This document shows, in pieces, positions 5,884 through 12,429 of a DNA stretch of 18,859 nucleotides. The position numbers were made by a program, and so were the translations under genes. Position 1 is the first letter of the stretch, and every line of letters begins with the position of its first letter. The notes under the pieces are model-generated. The model was given only the letters and a program-made list of their open reading frames with translations, was not told the DNA's origin and did no database searches. This stretch comes from JBGOUJ01 sp041477005 (lineage in GTDB: Bacteria; Acidobacteriota; Terriglobia; Bryobacterales; JACQDG01): NCBI GenBank assembly GCA_041477005.1, contig JBGOUJ010000078.1, forward strand, positions 1 to 18,859. The letters run 5' to 3'.

Positions 5884-7452
5884 ATGTCTCTCGCTTTCCA
5901 CGAGCGGATTCACGAGGCCCTTTCCGACGAGCGGCTCCAGCAGGCCCTCTACGCTGCTACCGGCCGTCTCATGGAAAAGCGCAAGTCAGGCGTGAGCGCC
6001 GACGTGCTGCCGGACTACCAAGAGTTGCGCGCGCAGGCGAACCTCATCAAGCAGCACACGCTGGAAAACCTCGACTACTACCTGGAGCTGCTGACGCGCA
6101 ACATCGAGGAGCGCGGCGGCCACGTCGAGTGGTGCCGGGACGCCGGTGAGGCGCAGAACTTCATCGGTCATCTCGCCCGTGAGCGGGGCGTGCGGCTGGC
6201 GGTCAAGTCGAAATCGATGACCTCCGAGGAAGTCGAGCTGAACGAAGCGCTGGAGCACTATGGGGTCGAGGCGGTGGAGACCGATTTGGGGGAGTTCATC
6301 ATCCAGCTCGCGGGCCAGCGCCCGTTCCACATCGTGGCGCCGGCGATGCACAAGACGCGCTACGAAGTGGCCGACCTGTTCGTGGAGAAACTGGGCGTGC
6401 CGCGCGAGGAGGAGATCGGCAAGCAGACGGCCATCGCCCGCACCGTGTTGCGGCGGAAGTTTCTGGAGGCGGGCCTGGGGATCAGCGGGGCCAACTTTTT
6501 GATCGCCGAGAGCGGCGCCGTGGTCATTGTCGAAAACGAGGGCAACGCGCGGCTGACGACCTCCGCGCCGCGCATCCACGTGGCCTTGGCGGGCATCGAG
6601 AAGATCATTCCTCGCGCGGCCGACCTGGCCGTCTTCTTGCAGTTGCTCGGCCGCAGCGCCACCGGCCAGCCGCTGACCAGCTACACGTCATTCCTCTCCG
6701 GCCCCCGGCGGCCCGGCGAGCTGGACGGACCGGAGGAGTTCCACCTGGTGCTGGTCGATAACGGCCGGAGCCGGATTCTGGCCGACCGCGAGAAGCGCCA
6801 GACTCTTTACTGCATCCGCTGCGGCGCCTGCCTGAATATCTGTCCGGTCTACCGCCGCATCGGGGGATACAGCTACCCCGGGGCTTATTCCGGGCCGATC
6901 GGAGCGATCCTCACGCCCCAGGCGCGAGGCCTCAACTTCGAGCCGGAGTTGCCCTTTGCTTCGAGCCTATGCGGCGCCTGCGCCGAGGTTTGCCCGGTGA
7001 AGATCGACATCCCGAAGATCCTGCTCCAGCTCCGCAGCGAGGTGAAGAAAGCGGGGGCGAGAGAGCCGGAGTGGAAACTGGATGCGGCGCGGCTGGAAAA
7101 GATCGGATTCGTATTGTGGGCGTGGCTGATGCGCCACCCGCGCCTGTTCGAGATGGCCGGGGCGGCGGCGCAGGTGCTGCTGCCGGCCGACCGCGACGGA
7201 GGATGGATTCGCTCGCTGCCCGGCCCGTTGCGGGGGTGGACCGACTCGCGCGATTTCCCGCCCGCCGCCCCCCACAGCTTCCGCCAACTCTGGCGCGCCC
7301 GGAGCCGCCCTATCCCTGACACCGGCCGTCAGCCGTCAGCAGGCAGCCATCAGCAATCAGCCACCAGCGGGCAGCCACCAGCGGGCAGCCGTCAGCCATC
7401 AGCCGTCAGCCATCAGCAATCGGCGTCACACCGTGCTGGGGCTGACGGCTGA
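5884..7452 (+). CDS. lutB: L-lactate utilization protein LutB, LUD domain plus ferredoxin-type Fe-S domain
   Basis: The 522-aa product matches LutB/YkgF. An N-terminal LUD domain (about 60-300) carries ISGANFLIAESGAVVIVENE at about 200-219. It is followed by a ferredoxin-like cluster motif CIRCGACLNICP with C310, C313, C316 and C320, then GGYSYPGAYSGPIG, then a second cysteine set CGACAEVCPVKI with C363, C366 and C370. In the family these clusters carry electrons from lactate oxidation. Native similarity appears to end near residue 479 (FRQLWRARSRPIP). The last 43 residues are rich in Q, S, P, A and H because the gene runs into the GCTGAYR repeat array, read here as TCAGCC words. No clear Shine-Dalgarno precedes ATG 5884. 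lutC is separated from it by 394 bp of repeat instead of following closely. Confidence 0.94.
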   Translation: MSLAFHERIHEALSDERLQQALYAATGRLMEKRKSGVSADVLPDYQELRAQANLIKQHTLENLDYYLELLTRNIEERGGHVEWCRDAGEAQNFIGHLARERGVRLAVKSKSMTSEEVELNEALEHYGVEAVETDLGEFIIQLAGQRPFHIVAPAMHKTRYEVADLFVEKLGVPREEEIGKQTAIARTVLRRKFLEAGLGISGANFLIAESGAVVIVENEGNARLTTSAPRIHVALAGIEKIIPRAADLAVFLQLLGRSATGQPLTSYTSFLSGPRRPGELDGPEEFHLVLVDNGRSRILADREKRQTLYCIRCGACLNICPVYRRIGGYSYPGAYSGPIGAILTPQARGLNFEPELPFASSLCGACAEVCPVKIDIPKILLQLRSEVKKAGAREPEWKLDAARLEKIGFVLWAWLMRHPRLFEMAGAAAQVLLPADRDGGWIRSLPGPLRGWTDSRDFPPAAPHSFRQLWRARSRPIPDTGRQPSAGSHQQSATSGQPPAGSRQPSAVSHQQSASHRAGADG

Positions 7453-7834
7453 CAACGAGCCATCAGCCACCAGCTATCAGCCATCAGCCACCAGCGATCA
7501 GCAATCCGCGTCACACCGTGCTGGGGCTGACGGCTGACAACGAGCCATCAGCCACCAGCGATCAGCTATCCGCCATCAGCATCAGCAATCGGCGTCACAC
7601 CGTGCTGGGGCCGACGGCCGACAAGGAGCCATCAGGCGCCAGCCGTCAGCTATCAGCCATTAGCAATCGGCGTCACACTGTTCTGGGCTGACGGCTGACA
7701 ACGAGCCATCAGCCATCAGCAAGCTACTTCACACCATGCTGGGCTGAAGGCTGATAAGCTGACGGCTGAGGGCTGACACCCGATAGCTGACGGGTGGCTG
7801 ATTGCTGACGGCTGACGGCTGATGGCTGATTGCT
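7326..7834. repeat. Large GCTGAYR repeat array between lutB and lutC
   Basis: About 0.5 kb is built almost entirely from the heptamer GCTGAYR and its complement. The left end (7328-7417) reads mainly TCAGCC. The right end reads GGCTGA, ending with four exact heptamers (GCTGACG, GCTGACG, GCTGATG, GCTGATT at 7804-7831). The array is thus inverted overall. The first 127 bases are translated as the tail of lutB; the rest is the lutB-lutC intergenic gap, with no gene. The array ends 12 bases before the lutC start. Confidence 0.93.
7418..7760. repeat. Higher-order tandem units within the array (five degenerate copies, about 56-85 bp apart)
   Basis: A non-heptamer core of the form CGGCGTCACACCGTGCTGGGG starts at about 7421, 7506, 7590 and 7668, with a diverged copy aligned at about 7724. 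Spacings are therefore about 85, 84, 78 and 56. Each core sits between TCAGCC-oriented words on its left and GGCTGACGGCTGAC on its right. Every unit can therefore fold as a stem-loop with the core in the loop, and orientation flips again before the next unit. Confidence 0.85.
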
Positions 7835-7846
7835 GTTTTCTGTTCT

Positions 7847-8473
7847 ATGCCCGCTCGGGAACACATTCTGCACAAGGTCCGGACGGCGCTCGGGCGTAGC
7901 GCGGGGCAGCCGCCTGCACCAGTGCCGCCGGCCCGGCTCGTCGTTCCGGCTTTAGAGCCGGCCGAGCGGGTCCGGATGATGCTGGAGCGCTTTCCCGGCA
8001 AAGCGGTGCACGCCTCCTCGCCGGAAGAGGCGCGCCGCTATGTCGCCGAACAGACCGCCGGCAAGCCCGCCATCGCTTGCCCGTCGCCATTGCTCGGCCG
8101 GCTTGGCATTCTAGCGCTGCCCGGAGTCGCGACCGCTTCGGGCGACCCGGCTGAGATCCGCCGGGCTTGCGCCGAATCGGATATAGGAATTACCAGCGCG
8201 GAATACGCCATGGCCGACACGGGCGCCCTCGTCGTGCTGGCCTCAGCCCAGGAATGCCGGCTCGTTTCGCTGCTCCCGGTGATCCACATCACCGTTCTCG
8301 GTGTGGACCGCATCCTGACCGGCCTGGACGAGCTGTTCACTTTGATGCCCGACCCCGGCGCCTTGTCGAGTTCGATGGTCTTCATCGGGGGGCCCAGCCG
8401 GACCGCGGACATCGAGCAGATCCTGACCCTCGGCGTCCACGGACCGCGGGAGCTGCACCTGGTGCTGGTCTAA
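7847..8473 (+). CDS. lutC: L-lactate utilization protein LutC, LUD domain
   Basis: The 208-aa product matches LutC/YkgG, the third part of the LutABC lactate-oxidising system. It shows an N-terminal MPAREHILHKVRTALGR helix, then the LUD-domain core with SDIGITSAEYAMADTGALVV (about 113-132). RLVSLLPVIHITVL follows, and the C-terminus has the family's GGPSRTADIEQILTLGVHGP and ELHLVLV. Length is usual for LutC. The start ATG at 7847 is preceded by repeat sequence and a T-rich stretch without a Shine-Dalgarno sequence. Either translation is inefficient or leaderless, or the gene is read from a long repeat-containing lutB-lutC transcript. It is convergent with the small hypothetical gene, with 12 bp between stop codons. 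Identification is firm; coupling to lutAB is inferred from order and strand. Confidence 0.93.
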   Translation: MPAREHILHKVRTALGRSAGQPPAPVPPARLVVPALEPAERVRMMLERFPGKAVHASSPEEARRYVAEQTAGKPAIACPSPLLGRLGILALPGVATASGDPAEIRRACAESDIGITSAEYAMADTGALVVLASAQECRLVSLLPVIHITVLGVDRILTGLDELFTLMPDPGALSSSMVFIGGPSRTADIEQILTLGVHGPRELHLVLV

Positions 8474-8485
8474 GCCAGGTTCGGT

Positions 8486-8758
8486 TTAGGGAGCAGCCGA
8501 GCCAACGGGCTCGAGGTCGGCGTCGATCACCCGGGGCTGTTTCAGATAGTGGGCGATCGCGTATTCGGCAATGAAGTCCTCAAACTCGAGGGTCGCCTCG
8601 CCCCACTCGCCGGGGTCGTGGCGCTCCTCGAGGCCGTGGCCGCAGAAAAGCCGAAAAACCTCCTCGCGCGGGTCAACCTCTTCAAAGTGCCGCATGGACG
8701 TCCAGGCTTCCGCGCCACGCGTCCCGCCAGTGTCTACCCGGACTCTCACCAGTTTCAT
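8486..8758 (-). CDS. Small hypothetical protein
   Basis: The 90-aa product begins MKLVRVRVDTGG and is acidic overall, with aromatic residues and charged pairs (HFEEVDPREEVFRLF, EFEDFIAEYAIAHYL). I recognise no family. Codon use is strongly GC-rich at third positions, as expected for a real gene here, and the reading frame exactly fills the gap between lutC and the large secreted protein. There is no signal peptide or membrane segment. A longer frame to 8839 would add 27 residues, but the ATG at 8758 gives a more natural N-terminus, with a G-rich stretch just upstream as a weak ribosome binding site. It is divergent from the secreted protein, with 99 bp between starts. Function unknown. Confidence 0.55.
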   Translation of the reverse strand: MKLVRVRVDTGGTRGAEAWTSMRHFEEVDPREEVFRLFCGHGLEERHDPGEWGEATLEFEDFIAEYAIAHYLKQPRVIDADLEPVGSAAP

Positions 8759-8857
8759 GTCATCACCCCATCCAGCTTGGGCGCCCGCCAGGTAGTGTGT
8801 TAATTCCAACAGTACCCGCCGGGCGGCCCGGCCGAGCAATGATAAAATTAGGATTTT

Positions 8858-11800
8858 GTGCGTATTCCAGCATTCATCGTACTAGTTTTTCTCGGTGTTC
8901 TTCCGGCCGGCCTGCCTGGCGCCACTCCCGTAACACCGGGTGAGTACCGCTGCGGCAGCGATCCCTACGCAGTAGATACGGACCTGTTCCGGCACCGCCA
9001 GGCGCAGCAGCGCCGCGCCCGGCTCGCCGCGCAGGGTCCGGTTTCGGCGGAGCCAGCCGTGCCGGCGTCCCTGCCCGACAACAATAATCTCGCCATCGTG
9101 GACGATTCCGACGGCGCGGTGATCCGGCCCAATCTGTTTAACCTGAATCAAAAGACCGTGCGCCTTTCTCCCTCCGGGGCCGGGGCTTCGCAGTACACGG
9201 CGTCGCCGCAACCGCTGGGCTTCGATCCGGCGGCGGACCAAGGCGGCACACCGCTTACCGGCCTTGGCGACGATGACTCGCGGCTGATCCGGCTGCCTTT
9301 CTCTTTTCCTTTTTACGGCCAGCGCTACGACTCCGTCTATGTCAACTCCGACGGCAATCTGACGTTTACGCTGGGCGACAACGCCAGCTCGCCCCGCAGC
9401 CTCGGGCGCGCGCTTGCAGGACCGCCACGGATCCTTCCCTTCTTCGAGGACCTCGATCCATCCCAGCCCAGCGCCTCCGTTCGGTTTTTTTCCGCCGCCG
9501 ATCGTGCGGTCCTCACGTGGGACGGAGTGCCGCAGTGGGTGCAACAGGGCACCGGCGCCCGACAGATCTTTCAGGTGGCGCTCTATTCCGACGGGCGCAT
9601 CGACTTTCATTACCAAAACGTGACCATCAGCGAAGCGGTGGTGGGAATTGCTCCCGGCGGGGGCCAGGGTGGCTCCACCACGGCCGATTTTTCGGTGGGC
9701 GTGCCCTCTCCCTCCTCCGGCGCCATCGCCGAGATCTTCAGCGCGAGCACGGAGATGGATTTTGTCACCATCAGCCAGAAGTTCTACCGCAATCACGATG
9801 ACGTTTACGATTACGTCGTGCTGTACAACAACCTGGGGCTCACCGAGGGCGCGCAGGCCTTTGCCACCGAGCGCAACATCCGCAACCGGGTTTTGGGCGC
9901 CGGCACGTTTCTCCGGGACAACCCCATCTTCGATCAGGGCGCCGATTACGGCTCGCCGCTGCGGCTGCAGAGCTTCCTCGACATGGGCCCGCTCTCCAAC
10001 TATCCCGTCGATCCCAAACAGGTCGTGCCCATTTTTGCATCGAGCCGCAACACGGCGCTCAGCATCCTGGGGCAGGAAACGGGCCATCGCTTTCTGGCCT
10101 ACGCGCGTTACCTGGACCCGCTGAGCGGGCTGCCCTCGCTCGGGCTTCTAGGACGCAGTAATGCCCACTGGAGTTTCTACTTCAACAGCGACGCCTCGGT
10201 GGTGGAGGGCAACCGCATCCAGGACCACGGCGCCGGTCAATCGCCTCGCTTCCTGACCACCGACACCGTCCTGCACTACGGCCCCTTCGATCAATACCTG
10301 ATGGGACTGCGCTCGCCGGCTGACACGCCGGCTTCGTTTCTGGTGCGAAGTCCTTCGATCGGCCTGCCGCCTTCGAGCAGCCCCCAGCCCGGCGTGAGCT
10401 TCGACGGGACGCGACAGGACGTCACCGTGCAGATGATCGTGGATGCCGAGGGCAAGCGCATTCCCGACTCAACCGTGGCGCAGAAGCATTTCAACTATGC
10501 GTTTGTTCTGCTGATTCAGGCCGGCACGCAGCCCTCGGCCTCGGACCTGGCTCAGCTCGACCGGGTTCGACAGGCCTGGGAGCAGTTTTACGACGCCGGT
10601 GTAGACAACCGCGCCACGGCCAATACCAGCCTGGTAAAGCAACTCCGCCTCTCGGCCTGGCCGGCCGCCGGCGTGCTGAAAGGCAGCCCAGCCACGGCCA
10701 CGGTCGCCGTCGCGGCGCCGCTGGCCGCCAAGCTGGACGTGCTTTTGGGCGCCGACAGCAGCGTGATCGCGGTGCCGCCCTCGGTGACCATCCCCGCCGG
10801 CAGCGCCTCGGCATCCTTCCCAATCACCGGCAACCAACTGGGCGTAGCCGAGCTGACCGCGCGCGCCGGCGACCCGTCCTACGAAGTGTCCCAGGTTCTG
10901 GTGCAGGTGCGCGAGGACGGGACGCAGCTTCATCTCGACCTCGTCTCCGGCGGCGACCAACTCGGGGGGCGCGGCTTGGCGCTCGCGCAGCCGATCGTTT
11001 GGCGCGTGCACGACGACAACGACCTGCCGTTTTCCGGCGTTGCAGTGAGCTTCGCGCCCAGCGCCGACGGCGCCGTCAACCCGGCGCGCGGGGTGACCGG
11101 CCTCGACGGCCAGGTGAGCGTGAGCTGGCAACTGGCCTCCGCCGGCGCGGCCAACGCCTTGCGGGCGTCGCTCGACGCCGCGCCGTCGGTCAGCACCATG
11201 ATCAGCGCCACCGGCGGCGACCGCCCGGTGTTCGCTCTGGCTGGCGTCGTCAACGCCGCCAGTTTCACCAACGCCGAGAGCGGCACGGCGGCGGCCGTTT
11301 CGCCGGGTGGCCTGTACTCGATCTTCGGAACGGCGTTGGCCTCCCGGGCGATCGCGGCGTCCAGCTTTCCACTTCCCACTTCACTCGGCTCGGCCACCGT
11401 GAAAGTCGGCGGCCTGGCAGCTCCAATGCTCTACGTCTCGCCGACGCAGATCAACTTCCAGGCGCCGTTTGAAATTCCGTCCGGGGCCACCACGAGCATT
11501 ACGGTTTCCACGACCGCGGGCGGCTCGGGGCCGGTGACCCTGGCGCAGGCGGGCGTCCACCCGGGAGTCTTCTTTGATACCGCGACCGGACTGGGGGCGA
11601 TCGTGCAGAACTCCGATGGCGCCTTGACCAGCACCCGCCCCGCTCGTGCCGGTGATTTCCTCCAGCTTTACGCCACCGGCCTGGGCGCCGTTTCGCCGCC
11701 TGCCCTTTCCGGAGTGCCGGCTCTGGTGTCGCCTCTCGCCCGCACCACGGCTCAGCCGCAGGTGACGATTGCAGGCCAGCCGGCAACGATCGCTTTCTCC

Positions 11801-11935
11801 GGGCTGGCGCCGGGCTTTGCGGGCCTCTATCAGGTCACGCTCCAGGTGCCCAGCGGAGTTCCTTCGGGACGCCAGAGCGTCGTCCTGACCATCGGGGATC
11901 GGCGGGCCAACGCAGTTTTCGTGATGATCCAGTAG
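8858..11935 (+). CDS. Large secreted protein: nidogen-like region, peptidase-like core, Ig-like repeats, TIGR03437 C-terminus
   Basis: The 1025-aa product starts with a short signal peptide (MRIPAFIVLVFLGVLPAGLPGA). Residues about 135-270 resemble a nidogen-like extracellular domain, with LPFSFPFYGQRYDSVYVNSD, PFFEDLD and later the IFQVALYSDGRIDFHYQNV strand. Residues about 310-600 hold a conserved-looking core with GQETGHRFLAYARY (Q406, H410), an AHWSFYFNSDASVVEGN segment and FDQYLMGL, suggesting a HExxH-type metallopeptidase fold with an altered first residue. Residues about 615-785 look like two bacterial Ig-like domains. Residues 789-1025 are the TIGR03437 domain (GVVNAASFTN, YVSPTQINFQAPFE, LYATGLGAV, TFSGLAPGFAGLYQ-type block, IGDRRAN). 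It is probably exported to the periplasm or outside. The start is GTG, preceded by AGGA. The peroxiredoxin gene follows after 11 bp. No enzymatic role can be assigned. Confidence 0.85.
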   Translation: MRIPAFIVLVFLGVLPAGLPGATPVTPGEYRCGSDPYAVDTDLFRHRQAQQRRARLAAQGPVSAEPAVPASLPDNNNLAIVDDSDGAVIRPNLFNLNQKTVRLSPSGAGASQYTASPQPLGFDPAADQGGTPLTGLGDDDSRLIRLPFSFPFYGQRYDSVYVNSDGNLTFTLGDNASSPRSLGRALAGPPRILPFFEDLDPSQPSASVRFFSAADRAVLTWDGVPQWVQQGTGARQIFQVALYSDGRIDFHYQNVTISEAVVGIAPGGGQGGSTTADFSVGVPSPSSGAIAEIFSASTEMDFVTISQKFYRNHDDVYDYVVLYNNLGLTEGAQAFATERNIRNRVLGAGTFLRDNPIFDQGADYGSPLRLQSFLDMGPLSNYPVDPKQVVPIFASSRNTALSILGQETGHRFLAYARYLDPLSGLPSLGLLGRSNAHWSFYFNSDASVVEGNRIQDHGAGQSPRFLTTDTVLHYGPFDQYLMGLRSPADTPASFLVRSPSIGLPPSSSPQPGVSFDGTRQDVTVQMIVDAEGKRIPDSTVAQKHFNYAFVLLIQAGTQPSASDLAQLDRVRQAWEQFYDAGVDNRATANTSLVKQLRLSAWPAAGVLKGSPATATVAVAAPLAAKLDVLLGADSSVIAVPPSVTIPAGSASASFPITGNQLGVAELTARAGDPSYEVSQVLVQVREDGTQLHLDLVSGGDQLGGRGLALAQPIVWRVHDDNDLPFSGVAVSFAPSADGAVNPARGVTGLDGQVSVSWQLASAGAANALRASLDAAPSVSTMISATGGDRPVFALAGVVNAASFTNAESGTAAAVSPGGLYSIFGTALASRAIAASSFPLPTSLGSATVKVGGLAAPMLYVSPTQINFQAPFEIPSGATTSITVSTTAGGSGPVTLAQAGVHPGVFFDTATGLGAIVQNSDGALTSTRPARAGDFLQLYATGLGAVSPPALSGVPALVSPLARTTAQPQVTIAGQPATIAFSGLAPGFAGLYQVTLQVPSGVPSGRQSVVLTIGDRRANAVFVMIQ

Positions 11936-11946
11936 GAGAATCGGCT

Positions 11947-12429
11947 ATGATCGGGCTGATGCTCTCCTGGTTTGCCGCCCTTCTGCCCCTGGGAACGGCC
12001 GCTCCCGACTTCACGCTGCGCGATGACTCCGGCCAGGTGGTCCGGCTGGCCGATCTGCGAGGCCGGCAGGCCGCGGTGCTGGTGTTTTACCCCATGGACG
12101 AAACGTCGGGCTGCCGCACGCAGCTCTGCGAGATCCGCGATTACTGGGAGGAGTTCACCCGGGCCGGAGTGGCGGTCTTCGGCGTCAACCCCGGCTCGGC
12201 CTCCAGTCACACCAAGTTTCGCGAGAACCACCATTTCCCGTTTCCCCTCCTCGTGGACGAGGGCAGGAAAGTGGCGGGGCTTTACAACGCGAGCGGCTGG
12301 GTCGTCCGCCGCACCGTTTACGGTATCAGGAAGGACGGGCGCATCGTCTTTGCCGAGCGCGGGAAGCCCGAGCCGGCGCGGGTTCTGGGGGCCCTCACGG
12401 GTCAAATCAAGGCCCCAGCGGGAACCTGA
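11947..12429 (+). CDS. Bcp-type peroxiredoxin (AhpC/TSA family)
   Basis: The 160-aa product has the peroxiredoxin fold: APDFTLRDDSGQVVRLADLRG, then the active-site FYPMDETSGCRTQLC. This fits the PxxxTxxC motif, with peroxidatic C56 and a second cysteine C61 five residues on, as in atypical two-cysteine Bcp enzymes. These reduce hydrogen peroxide and organic hydroperoxides with thioredoxin. The usual Bcp triad TPGC is TSGC here. The first 18 residues are hydrophobic (LMLSWFAALLPLGTAA) without positive charge, so they may be a weak export signal or a membrane anchor; the location is therefore uncertain. GGAG at 11935-11938 is well placed for the ATG. It lies 11 bp after the large secreted protein and is probably co-transcribed with it. 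Its 3' end overlaps the convergent ThuA-like gene by 23 bp. Confidence 0.9.
   Translation: MIGLMLSWFAALLPLGTAAPDFTLRDDSGQVVRLADLRGRQAAVLVFYPMDETSGCRTQLCEIRDYWEEFTRAGVAVFGVNPGSASSHTKFRENHHFPFPLLVDEGRKVAGLYNASGWVVRRTVYGIRKDGRIVFAERGKPEPARVLGALTGQIKAPAGT

Noticed and set aside
7326..7834. CRISPR array
   Set aside because: Repeat units are degenerate, seven bases long with a variable second-order unit and flipping orientation. There are no constant repeats of 24-40 bases with unique spacers, and no cas genes.
8882..10087. Minus-strand 401-aa open frame opposite the large secreted protein
   Set aside because: Antisense shadow in GC-rich DNA; composition is Arg/Gly/Ala-rich without motifs, whereas the plus strand encodes clear extracellular domains and a signal peptide.
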